46,674 nt of DNA from a virus. The notes beneath the pieces were generated by a model. That model saw nothing but the letters and a program-made list of their open reading frames with translations, did no database searches and was not told the DNA's origin. Made by a program: the position numbers and the translations under genes. Positions 30,716-38,238 of the stretch are shown one piece after another; positions within the stretch are counted from its first letter, which is position 1; every line of letters begins with the position of its first letter. The stretch lies in IMG/VR virus record IMGVR_UViG_3300036398_003363, positions 1 through 46,674 of that record; one strand, written 5' to 3'.

Positions 30716-31106
30716 TGTCGTCGTCCTTGACTTTGTCTCCGAGCCTCACGACGTCCTTGTCTGAGTGGTGTGTGCTAAATTCAAACAGCATGGATTCTTC
30801 AATGCCTTTGAATTTATGCCACATGCCCGGCGGAATGTGAAATGCCATATCGGGCGTCATGGTCAACGTCGCGGCGAAACTCGGGTCTTCGTCCCAGCCG
30901 TACGTGAGCAGCACTTTACCCGACTCGAGATACATTACCTCGTCTTTGATTTTGTGATAGTGAAAGCTGCACTCTTTGCCTTTTTCGATAAACAGCTTTT
31001 TACCGCAGTACCGCCCGTTCCAGATCCAGTCCTCGTGGCCCCAAGACTTCTCAACATAAACGCGCTGTTCGGCGTTGATCACAAATTTCTTGGCAGGCGT
31101 AGCCAC
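30681..31106 (-). CDS. cupin-domain protein
   Basis: 141 residues from GTG 31106 with GAGGTG five bases upstream. It has a single cupin barrel. Motif 1 CSFHYHKIKDEVMYLESG gives His49, His51 and Glu56 as metal ligands, and motif 2 MAFHIPPGMWHKF gives His97. The closest pattern is the mannose-6-phosphate isomerase / sugar-binding cupin group, so a sugar-nucleotide or sugar-phosphate role fits with the glycosyltransferases elsewhere in the window. The C-terminal 20 residues are acidic and probably disordered. Its end overlaps the 1237-residue gene by 35 bases in another frame. Confidence 0.88.
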   Translation of the reverse strand: MATPAKKFVINAEQRVYVEKSWGHEDWIWNGRYCGKKLFIEKGKECSFHYHKIKDEVMYLESGKVLLTYGWDEDPSFAATLTMTPDMAFHIPPGMWHKFKGIEESMLFEFSTHHSDKDVVRLGDKVKDDDNEENADSAGHP

Positions 31107-31130
31107 GATTCACCTCATAAAGACAGTGTT

Positions 31131-31136
31131 AGTATA
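31131..31136 (-). promoter_or_regulatory. possible -10 element upstream of the cupin gene
   Basis: TATACT on the minus strand, about 25 bases upstream of the GTG start and just downstream of the strong terminator at 31188-31219. No good -35 at 17 bases is visible. The position makes sense for a promoter that restarts transcription after the terminator, but the motif alone is weak. Confidence 0.3.
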
Positions 31137-31187
31137 CAAGATAGCTAGCAACGTATTACAGCACGGATGCGCGCGGCTGAAAAGAGA

Positions 31188-31219
31188 AAAAGCCGCAGAA
31201 TGTTAGTTCTGCGGCTTTT
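31188..31219 (-). terminator. intrinsic terminator hairpin
   Basis: A 13-bp perfect stem: aaaagccgcagaa at 31188-31200 pairs with ttctgcggctttt at 31207-31219 around a six-base loop. On the minus strand the GC-rich stem runs into TTTTTCTCTTTTC, which fits termination of the 31246-31848 gene. The plus side also has T-rich sequence, so it may act in both directions. It marks the clearest operon end in the window. Confidence 0.88.
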
Positions 31220-31245
31220 CTTTTGGTTTTTTAGCGCTGCGCTAA

Positions 31246-31848
31246 TTAACTGGTCCGCGCGCGGCGGCTAAGGGCCTCAATAAGCTGCGGGCCATATACG
31301 CCAGCAGCGCCGCCTAAACCCGCGCCAGCTAAACCAGCCAGCCACGGAGTGCCCTGAGCTTCTTCGTCGTCTTTCTTGGAGCGCAACAAGTTTACAAGCG
31401 CCATAGCGCCAGCGCCGCCAAGCGCTGCCCCGCCTGCACCGTAGCCGAGAGTCTTAAGATCCAATCCCAATCCTTCCGCCAACTCCGACGCCGGCGTGGC
31501 GGCATCGACAACACGCTTCTTGCCAGACTCGAAAGTCGAATTGGCGTCAGCCAAAATGCCCTCGCGGTGTTGCTTGATACCGCTGCGGCCCGGAATAGTC
31601 ACCGACGGCTCTCCCTTCAAATCGCGTATTAAACGCGAATCAGCAAATGCAGGAAGCTTGCCGGCGTCAGTTGTTTCGGCCGCGGGCGCTGTCAGCTCGC
31701 GCTCACGCAACGGGCGGCCAAAAGGGCCGGTATCGGTGTTAATAAGCTTTTCGCCCGCTGCGCCCATGCTGAGATCGGGCGCGCCCATTGTCGAATTTGC
31801 CAGCTTCTTCGTGAACCGGCGTAGAACATTGACGTCGAGGTAGCTCAT
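31246..31848 (-). CDS. virion-like protein with two glycine-rich helices
   Basis: 200 residues, unrecognised. The first 120 residues are polar and helical (LRRFTKKLANSTMGAPDLSMG). Two hydrophobic glycine-rich segments follow at about 133-155 (LGYGAGGAALGGAGAMALVNLL) and 167-185 (WLAGLAGAGLGGAAGVYG), separated by a charged loop (RSKKDDEEAQG). There is no cysteine. It has the same style as 9180, 14442, 38239 and 39599, which I group as putative membrane-active virion proteins. It is followed by the strong terminator. Confidence 0.75.
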   Translation of the reverse strand: MSYLDVNVLRRFTKKLANSTMGAPDLSMGAAGEKLINTDTGPFGRPLRERELTAPAAETTDAGKLPAFADSRLIRDLKGEPSVTIPGRSGIKQHREGILADANSTFESGKKRVVDAATPASELAEGLGLDLKTLGYGAGGAALGGAGAMALVNLLRSKKDDEEAQGTPWLAGLAGAGLGGAAGVYGPQLIEALSRRARTS

Positions 31849-31900
31849 GAAATAACTCCATAATGTACGAGGGGGTAGCCGTAATTTTAACGATTTGCAC

Positions 31901-32179
31901 TTATAGCGGCAACTCAGCTATGCCGCACATAAGTAAACCAATCCATGTCCCAAATCCCATGCCCAGCACGACGCCCATTTGACACAGCCATTTCCGGGAC
32001 TGTGTAGGCTGCTCGGTCAGCAAAATCAGGTTAGCGCCGCGGGTCAGCGCTATCAGCATGGCCATCATTACAGCCATCTGCACGTTTTTGTCGGCAATTG
32101 CCCGTGTATACAGAACAATCACGATGTCGGCCGCCGTGGTAATAGCAAACGCCGCAAAAATAGCGCGCCACAAAGTCAC
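31901..32179 (-). CDS. three-helix membrane protein
   Basis: 92 residues from GTG 32179. It has three transmembrane segments (about residues 5-24, 35-54, 68-88) and almost no soluble part. It begins three bases after the end of the AlkB-like gene. A holin-like or small transporter-like role would fit the size, but no motif supports either. Confidence 0.68.
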   Translation of the reverse strand: MTLWRAIFAAFAITTAADIVIVLYTRAIADKNVQMAVMMAMLIALTRGANLILLTEQPTQSRKWLCQMGVVLGMGFGTWIGLLMCGIAELPL

Positions 32180-32182
32180 GGC

Positions 32183-32716
32183 TTAGCACTCCCGGCCTCT
32201 GAAAACAATCGAGTATCTCGTTGATTCTACCGGCAAAATAGCGTGGTGCCAGTCGGTTCTAATAACGTCCCGCATCTGCACAAGACTACGCGGCGGCAGC
32301 CCTACTTCAAATTTATCGTCGCCGTGAGTAAACAGCATTACAGCCGGGCTCAATAAACTCAGTACGGTAATAACTGGACCGGCTTCCCGCGCGTCAATGT
32401 GCGGATGAATTTGCTGCCCGGCTAAATACTCGTTTACGGTCACGGCATCTGGCTGACCGGCTATAAGCTGCTGGGCAATAAGCTTGTTAATCGCCGGGGC
32501 GAAGTAGTCTGGGATAACATTTGAAACAAGATTGTCTTTGTAGATATCGCCGTCGCCAAAACGATGGATGCTGTTACGGTGTTTTGCCGACACCATGCCA
32601 AGAGACGGCCGGTACGTACTAGCAATACCGTCAACCAGCTGCTTCTCTTCTTCAAGAGAAATAAAGTCCGGCAGCAGTGTTAGCCCAAGCTTTTGCCAGT
32701 CGGCTATTGTTTGCAT
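32183..32716 (-). CDS. alkB-like: AlkB-like 2OG-Fe(II) dioxygenase
   Basis: 177 residues. The double-stranded beta-helix core has EYLAGQQIHPHIDAR with the HxD iron ligands His106 and Asp108, the distal His at 157 or 158 (DWHHAI), and Arg167 and Arg173 in TRYSIVFRGR for 2-oxoglutarate and base binding. That is the AlkB signature. AlkB enzymes remove alkyl groups from DNA or RNA bases; some phages and viruses carry them for protection or for modified bases. It overlaps the HNH gene by 13 bases. Confidence 0.9.
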   Translation of the reverse strand: MQTIADWQKLGLTLLPDFISLEEEKQLVDGIASTYRPSLGMVSAKHRNSIHRFGDGDIYKDNLVSNVIPDYFAPAINKLIAQQLIAGQPDAVTVNEYLAGQQIHPHIDAREAGPVITVLSLLSPAVMLFTHGDDKFEVGLPPRSLVQMRDVIRTDWHHAILPVESTRYSIVFRGREC

Positions 32717-33051
32717 TTTCGTTTCAACATCGTTTTGTGATAATCATGCGCCATCTTGCGTACATCTTTATTGTAACAATGATAGTTCATGAAATGACCA
32801 AACACGATGTGACACGGAGATCCGCACAACGTAATTAAATTTTGCGGATCACATTCCAACACAGGCGATAAACTCACAGGAATAATGTGGTGGACTTCCA
32901 AGTTGGCTGTTCGGCCGCAGGCAACACACGCCGGCTCTTTCAATAAGTGCTCAGCCCGCACAGCCCGCCACTGGCTTGCCCGCTGCCGCATATCCAGAAT
33001 GTGCCTAGGGCGCATCCAGAACGGCAGCAGACTGTATAGAAAAGCAAGCAT
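32704..33051 (-). CDS. HNH endonuclease
   Basis: 115 residues. The zinc-supported HNH core runs CVACGRTANLEVHHIIPVS, then DPQNLITLC and GSPCHIVFGH: Cys42, Cys45, Cys76 and Cys80 as the zinc set, His54-His55 as catalytic His, and Asn71. The N-terminus is hydrophobic and aromatic. Free-standing HNH nucleases in phages act as homing or packaging nucleases. No adjacent intron is visible. The end overlaps the AlkB-like start. Confidence 0.92.
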   Translation of the reverse strand: MLAFLYSLLPFWMRPRHILDMRQRASQWRAVRAEHLLKEPACVACGRTANLEVHHIIPVSLSPVLECDPQNLITLCGSPCHIVFGHFMNYHCYNKDVRKMAHDYHKTMLKRKCKQ

Positions 33052-33061
33052 GGCTGAAATC

Positions 33062-33289
33062 TCATGTCGTGCATTGTCCGCCGTCGCAGCATGTTTCGTT
33101 AATCGTGTGACACTCTCTGCAAATTAGCTTTCCGCGTATCTCTTGCAGCTCGCCCTGACACACGAAACAGACAGGCTGAATTTGTTTACTGCCGCCTACG
33201 TGTCTTGGGATATACGGGCAGTTTCGGCATTTACTTCCGCAACACCGACCGTGTGCCAACAACCTCTCCCGCGATAAAGGCTGGCTCAT
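33062..33289 (-). CDS. small cysteine-rich zinc protein
   Basis: 75 residues with 12 cysteines. RCCGSKCRNCPY near 15-26 matches the CCGxxCxxCPY core of a small bacterial family (DUF5522-like). A zinc ribbon follows, CFVCQGELQEIRGKLICREC, then TCCDGGQC. It probably binds two metal ions. The start ATG overlaps the upstream stop by four bases. Role unknown. In a window where most large proteins avoid cysteine, the density here is notable. Confidence 0.8.
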   Translation of the reverse strand: MSQPLSRERLLAHGRCCGSKCRNCPYIPRHVGGSKQIQPVCFVCQGELQEIRGKLICRECHTINETCCDGGQCTT

Positions 33290-33534
33290 TTCTTTAATTT
33301 GACAATAATGTACGTGCCGAGAAACGCACCAGCGGCCAAAAACGCTATGTACGCCACATTGCGCGAATACGTGATAACGCCATACGCCGCCAGACTGTAC
33401 AGCAGTGAACTCGCGACGGCTGCCTGCATTTCTTGCCGTTTACCGACCGCGATGATGTACCACGCGTACAATACATCAATCAAGACGTACGTTATGAAAA
33501 TCAAACCGGCTGTGTACCAACTGAAGTCTGTCAT
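33286..33534 (-). CDS. three-helix membrane protein
   Basis: 82 residues, with transmembrane segments at about 6-26 (LIFITYVLIDVLYAWYIIAV), 38-56 and 62-79. The stop and start overlap the neighbours by four bases on each side, so it is part of one translation-coupled chain: HExxH peptidase, this protein, Cys-rich protein. Function unknown. Confidence 0.75.
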   Translation of the reverse strand: MTDFSWYTAGLIFITYVLIDVLYAWYIIAVGKRQEMQAAVASSLLYSLAAYGVITYSRNVAYIAFLAAGAFLGTYIIVKLKK

Positions 33535-33881
33535 AACACCACCGCAGCGAAGTTACGCTCATACGCGGAATAGACTTCGCTGTACGCCACGCCCCACGCA
33601 GCGTCGTGGGCGAGCTTGTTAAACACTTCGTCTGTGGGCGCCGTATCCAGCATGTGGTTCCACGCGCGAGCATGCGCCCACTCGTGGATCAACACGTCGA
33701 TTGCGCGGGCAGGGTCTAAGTTCTTATCAATTTCGATAGCAAACGTTTTGCCGTGCTTCCAGCAACGCCCCTCAAGATGCTTCCCCAGACGAATGCGCCG
33801 TACAGAAATAGGGAAAGCGGGCGGTACGTGTTTCTTGAGCGTGCGGATCAACGCCTGATAATTCTTGAAATTGGTTGCCAT
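33531..33881 (-). CDS. HExxH zinc metallopeptidase-like protein
   Basis: 116 residues. LIHEWAHARAW at 65-75 carries the HExxH zinc-binding motif (His66, Glu67, His70), preceded by an IEIDKNL strand as in SprT/ImmA-type minimal peptidases. The third ligand is probably among residues 85-105 (EVFNKLAHDAAWG). There is no signal peptide, so it is cytosolic, with AAAGGAG before ATG 33881. It may cleave a host regulator or a phage protein; family level is uncertain. Confidence 0.8.
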   Translation of the reverse strand: MATNFKNYQALIRTLKKHVPPAFPISVRRIRLGKHLEGRCWKHGKTFAIEIDKNLDPARAIDVLIHEWAHARAWNHMLDTAPTDEVFNKLAHDAAWGVAYSEVYSAYERNFAAVVL

Positions 33882-33935
33882 TCCTTGGCTCCTTTAAGGC
33901 GTCCTGCCGTAATGAGTGAAGTGCCAGCATAGCCA

Positions 33936-36900
33936 TTAGTCCGCGTCCGGGCCATACTCAGAACCGAAGAAGAAATCTCGAATTTTCTCGTACGTGCTAC
34001 GCGAATCATCCGGGTCGTCTTTAAATTCTTTCTCAGCTTTAATCTTGTGTTTCTTGGGCGACAGATACTGCTGATACGCCAACCCCGGAATTGGCGTGCC
34101 TACGTACATACGCGGCGCACGCTTACCGAACGTAAAGCTCGTTCCGGGGATGAGTTTCTTTACAGTTAAACTAGGTCCGCCAAGACTTAAATTCACAGCA
34201 AGGTTTTCAGTCATCGGAAACCGTTTGTACCAGCGAAACGCGGCCTCTTTGCCGAAGTCGGCCAGTTCTAGATTCACGCTGCCGCACTTGCAGTTCCATT
34301 TGCGCAGTGATTTGTTAATACGCGAATCCGGATCTGATTTGGCTTTGCTGCCCGTGTTCTTACTCTTCATTCCGCACATACGCGAGCAGAAAGAATTCTG
34401 CCGCTTCGCACGGTCGCCCTTCGGGTTAGACTCCGTCACGGGAGCTTTTAAGTTTCCGCCCGTAGATCTGTTGTAGCTCGCGCGGCCTTTGGCGTTTAAA
34501 CCGCCTTCTTCGTTTTTACCGGCGCTACGCTGCCACGCTGGACTAGAGCCCGCAGCCTTGCCGAACGCAGTTAAATCCGCGTTTGTCTTGCTCATAAAAC
34601 CGTTGTTCCACATATCCATACCCATACCAACAAGCGTGCCAACTTGACTTGGATCGCGCCCCGGGCCAGCAAAACTTAACGCCGGTACGTCATAGCCCGT
34701 CATAGTTTTTACACCAGCTCGTATGGTGTCTTCCGGTGTTTTGACGCCGGCGATCACCTTAATCGGCGCGGGGGTTAGCTCAGCTTTGCTAGACATTAAC
34801 GACGCAGGCATTGGCCCGGGTTTAAGCGATTTTGGCGAAGTTGGAGGCGGGACTTTGCCGGCGAGATAAGTAAACTTGCCTGACCGCGCAAATCCGGGAG
34901 AAGGCGTAGTAGGAGCCGCAGGCGGTTTAGGTGTGGCTGGGGTAGGCGGCTGTACAGCTCCCATACTTTGCGCCGCTGTCTTCTTCTGCGTGCCGACTTC
35001 TCTGAGTAATTGCCGAAAGCGTTCGTTAAGCACTTCTTTCTCCTTCGATAACCGCTCGAGAATTTCGTCGCCGGTTCGTTCGCGGCGGTAGCCCATGAGC
35101 TTGCCAATAAAGCTCGGCTCTTCTGACTTTGATATAAACCGCTGCACAGCTACGTTCTTGAGCTCTTCAGGCAGGTCGTCGTGGCTGTCAAAGCGCAAAC
35201 CACGGCCCTGAGCTTGCTGTGTCCGGCTTTCGTGCCAGTGCGGGTCTAAGAGCTGGATAAGGTTCGTGCCCTTGGTCGACAGACCTTCAGCGCCAGCAGG
35301 GCCAATTAAAAGCGCGCGCAGCTTGCCCTCGTTGTAATCTTTCAGGGCCTGCTGGCGGATCTTTGTGGGTACGCCGCCGTGGAACATGCCGTGCGGGATG
35401 TTGTACTTATTCAACGCGGCAGCATAGGGCTCTAAGCCAGCGCCAATATGGTTTGAATAAATAATTGCTTTCCTGCGCGGGTCTGAATCAAGTGTTTCCC
35501 GCAGGCGCTTGTACGCTTCTTGTAATTTCCCAGATTGCTGGAACGCCTTGAACGTGTCCTTGTCAGCCCGGAATGGCAGCGGCGACACTGAGTTCTGCCG
35601 CAGTCCCGTCAAGAAGCTATTGAGTTTCGAGAGCTCGTCTTTGCTCAGCGGAAACTCTTTGTCCAGCTTCCAGAGAAAGCCCGGTGGAATTTTGGTACGC
35701 AGGGCTTTCTGAATTTTTTGCTGCGTGCCCGAGAGCGGAACGGTAATCTTCTCTTCGTTAACGTTCACGCCTTCGGGGGTCTTGCTTGGTTGATAGTCCA
35801 CGTGGCCGGTAAGCGTCTGCTTTAGCTCGCGCTCGTTTTTAATGACAGGGCGCACGCCGGGCTTCACGCCAGCCAAAAAGTTAATAATACCGGGGTGGAC
35901 AGTCTTGTAGCCGACGTACCTGCGCTCGAACTCTTGCGGCGAGATGTTCTTCCTAGCTACGAGAGAGATTAAGTTAGCCAAGTCACTAGGAGAATTAGTG
36001 ATAGGCGAACCAGTGAGCAGCAGTAATCTCTTGGCGTTCTCAGCTACTCCCTTTGCTGCTTGAGCTGCAGAACCGCCCGGATTACGCAGCCTGTGCGCTT
36101 CGTCCATGATCACAGTCTGCGGCTGGTTGGTGAACTTCTTGCCCAGCCCAAGCCCCGTGTAAGACATAATCTCCGGCTTGCTGCCCGTGGTAAACTTCTC
36201 TACTTCTTTTTGGAAGTTCCCCTTTAAGCTAGCCGGCGCAACGATGCCGTAGTCGTCGTTGTACTTTTGCTTGGCGGCTTCGGCAGCAGCGAGGGCCGAG
36301 AGCGATTTACCAGAACCGAGCCCGTGATAAACAATCATCCGCGGATTATCGTCATCTACGGTGTCTTGGATTCTCTGCTGGTGCTCTTGCAGCTGGACTT
36401 CGGGAAGCAGCGCGGATTGTTTGGCTAACGGTATTTTTAATGGCAACGTCATTTTGAATAACGACGGATTAGCGCCAAGTCCCTGTGATGCCGCTGCTTG
36501 CCGTGCCACAAGGTCCGAAAAGCGAAAATCGAGAACACCCTTCGAATTCATCCGCACGCCGCTGCCATACGACACACCACGACCTTGCCGCATAAGGCTT
36601 TTCCATACACGCTGCGCGGCATCTGATACTTCTGTGTCGCTTGAAATTCGTCCTCCGGGTACTTGGCGAGCCAACTCCATGTACATTTTTTTGCCGAGAC
36701 CCATTCCGCGGAACTTATCTGATAATTCCGAACGCACAATTTGCGTACGGCCAAATGGATCCACAGTTGTCTTCATAAGGCCAGCAGGCGTTTTACCAAC
36801 AAACGCGCGGTACATACCAGACGTTACACTGTCAGGCACGAGCTTGAAAAGCGCGCGTAATCTTGAGGCACTTTTTTCGTTTGCTAAATCCGCCTGATTT

Positions 36901-37370
36901 TGGTCGGTTTCGGCCTGCTTGGCCCGCTCTTGAATAAACTGCTGCATGGCTTTGTTCTTGTACGCGTCCAGCATTTCGGTCGTTGCTGGGGCTTGCTCAG
37001 GCGCGACGAGCTTACTGGGGTCGATTCCCCAGTTCCGCAGCGCCCAGCCCCTTCTTGGCGTTGGCTTTTTAGTGAATGGCCCGCCGTGACGTGACTTAAA
37101 GTTCAACCAGCGCTTCATCTGGCGCTCGTCTTCTTCGGGGATCCTTCTCCCAGACGCGTAGCGCTTGTACCACTGCGCCCAGCCCTTCGGGTCGTGCTCG
37201 GAGACCCATTCGGGCTTCCATTCGCCCAAGCTGGCTAAACGCGGGCCTTGGCCACGATACAGGGCGTCGTAAACACCCAAGTGCTCGAGCTGCTCCGGCG
37301 TATAGTCTGGCTGAAAACGCCCGGCTAAGTCAGCTGCCGGATTTTCAGGTTGCTCGGGGCTGTCGGGCAT
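33936..37370 (-). CDS. GNAT + SNF2-type helicase fusion
   Basis: 1144 residues. Residues about 165-270 form a GNAT acetyltransferase (FRGMGLGKKMYMELARQ, the RxxGxGK acetyl-CoA loop). Residues about 325-760 form an SF2/SNF2 ATPase with GLGSGKS near 348, DEAH near 421, LLLTGSPITN (motif III), a helicase C domain with FHGGV and AGAEGLSTKG, and QAQGRGLR (motif VI) near 718. The C-terminal region has a Pro-rich linker and a NSFCSRMCGMK...WNCKC motif near 990-1035 holding all four cysteines, known from other large-phage proteins. It may be a chromatin-like remodeller or a transcription-linked translocase for the phage RNAP, by analogy with viral transcription helicases (inference). Confidence 0.92.
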   Translation of the reverse strand: MPDSPEQPENPAADLAGRFQPDYTPEQLEHLGVYDALYRGQGPRLASLGEWKPEWVSEHDPKGWAQWYKRYASGRRIPEEDERQMKRWLNFKSRHGGPFTKKPTPRRGWALRNWGIDPSKLVAPEQAPATTEMLDAYKNKAMQQFIQERAKQAETDQNQADLANEKSASRLRALFKLVPDSVTSGMYRAFVGKTPAGLMKTTVDPFGRTQIVRSELSDKFRGMGLGKKMYMELARQVPGGRISSDTEVSDAAQRVWKSLMRQGRGVSYGSGVRMNSKGVLDFRFSDLVARQAAASQGLGANPSLFKMTLPLKIPLAKQSALLPEVQLQEHQQRIQDTVDDDNPRMIVYHGLGSGKSLSALAAAEAAKQKYNDDYGIVAPASLKGNFQKEVEKFTTGSKPEIMSYTGLGLGKKFTNQPQTVIMDEAHRLRNPGGSAAQAAKGVAENAKRLLLLTGSPITNSPSDLANLISLVARKNISPQEFERRYVGYKTVHPGIINFLAGVKPGVRPVIKNERELKQTLTGHVDYQPSKTPEGVNVNEEKITVPLSGTQQKIQKALRTKIPPGFLWKLDKEFPLSKDELSKLNSFLTGLRQNSVSPLPFRADKDTFKAFQQSGKLQEAYKRLRETLDSDPRRKAIIYSNHIGAGLEPYAAALNKYNIPHGMFHGGVPTKIRQQALKDYNEGKLRALLIGPAGAEGLSTKGTNLIQLLDPHWHESRTQQAQGRGLRFDSHDDLPEELKNVAVQRFISKSEEPSFIGKLMGYRRERTGDEILERLSKEKEVLNERFRQLLREVGTQKKTAAQSMGAVQPPTPATPKPPAAPTTPSPGFARSGKFTYLAGKVPPPTSPKSLKPGPMPASLMSSKAELTPAPIKVIAGVKTPEDTIRAGVKTMTGYDVPALSFAGPGRDPSQVGTLVGMGMDMWNNGFMSKTNADLTAFGKAAGSSPAWQRSAGKNEEGGLNAKGRASYNRSTGGNLKAPVTESNPKGDRAKRQNSFCSRMCGMKSKNTGSKAKSDPDSRINKSLRKWNCKCGSVNLELADFGKEAAFRWYKRFPMTENLAVNLSLGGPSLTVKKLIPGTSFTFGKRAPRMYVGTPIPGLAYQQYLSPKKHKIKAEKEFKDDPDDSRSTYEKIRDFFFGSEYGPDAD

Positions 37371-37372
37371 TG

Positions 37373-38170
37373 TTATTTCTCACGGGCAGCTTCGTACTTC
37401 TTGATCTCCGATTCTACCCAATCCGTGTATAAACTCACACGTGTATGCGCGGATTCGTCTGTATAAGTCCCGTCTGGCTTGCCGTCCTTGGCCATCAAAA
37501 ACGAGTGAATTCCGGCTAATTTGTTCCCTATAAATAAGCCGCCGCCTGAATCGCCCGGTGTAATTAAGAACTCCATTACTGTTTTTTTGTACATGCTGGG
37601 ATCGCACACCAAGACAGACCGCTCTAGGCTCGAGACGGTATTACTTCCAGCCCTGCGCTTACCGTCTGACGCGACCATGCCCGTGTGAAACGTGCCCTGA
37701 AAGCCAAAACCGGCGATCGTAGCTTGCTTGCCCAGCTCGTCAGAGTCTGTGTATAGCGCCGGGTAAAATTCTAATCCTAGGTCGCTCTTGGAATACCCGA
37801 GCGCGATGTCGTAATACCCGTTCCTGCCGTCGTCGAACTCGGGGTGGCTAATCACGTGGCTGAGCGGATACTCAACTGGATCTGCGTCATCGCTCAAAAT
37901 AGTGGGGTCAGCCACGTTATTTACAACATGCGCAGCCGTGACAATCCAGTGCGGCTGAATCATAACAGCCGAACCATACCATGTAACAACGCGCATAGGG
38001 TCAGCCGGATTGGGCTCGCGCGACCGAATTCTTCGCACAAATGGAAACTTCTTGCCAAACTCGACGTACGTTTCGTCGGGCGTTTCGGGGTCGCGGGTGC
38101 CGGCTGATAAAACACCAGCGAGCAGAAAAAAGAAGACTAGTGTTAACAGAGTAATTTTGACGTATCGCAT
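37373..38170 (-). CDS. secreted trypsin-like serine protease (S1)
   Basis: 265 residues. The signal peptide ITLLTLVFFFLLAGVLSAG (about 6-24) is followed by an S1 protease. His81 is in IVTAAHVV, Asp121 in YYDIALGY, and Ser208 in TPGDSGGGLF. The region also includes WYGSAVMIQPHW, the usual start of the fold. There is no activation propeptide of note. It is probably exported by the host Sec system and acts outside the cytoplasm. A strong AAGGAGG precedes ATG 38170. The helicase gene starts two bases after its stop. Confidence 0.92.
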   Translation of the reverse strand: MRYVKITLLTLVFFFLLAGVLSAGTRDPETPDETYVEFGKKFPFVRRIRSREPNPADPMRVVTWYGSAVMIQPHWIVTAAHVVNNVADPTILSDDADPVEYPLSHVISHPEFDDGRNGYYDIALGYSKSDLGLEFYPALYTDSDELGKQATIAGFGFQGTFHTGMVASDGKRRAGSNTVSSLERSVLVCDPSMYKKTVMEFLITPGDSGGGLFIGNKLAGIHSFLMAKDGKPDGTYTDESAHTRVSLYTDWVESEIKKYEAAREK

Positions 38171-38238
38171 GGCGCCTCCTTGCGACGATGCGGAATGTTT
38201 ATTTAATAGCCCGGCTCCGCTCTACGTATTGAGATAAT

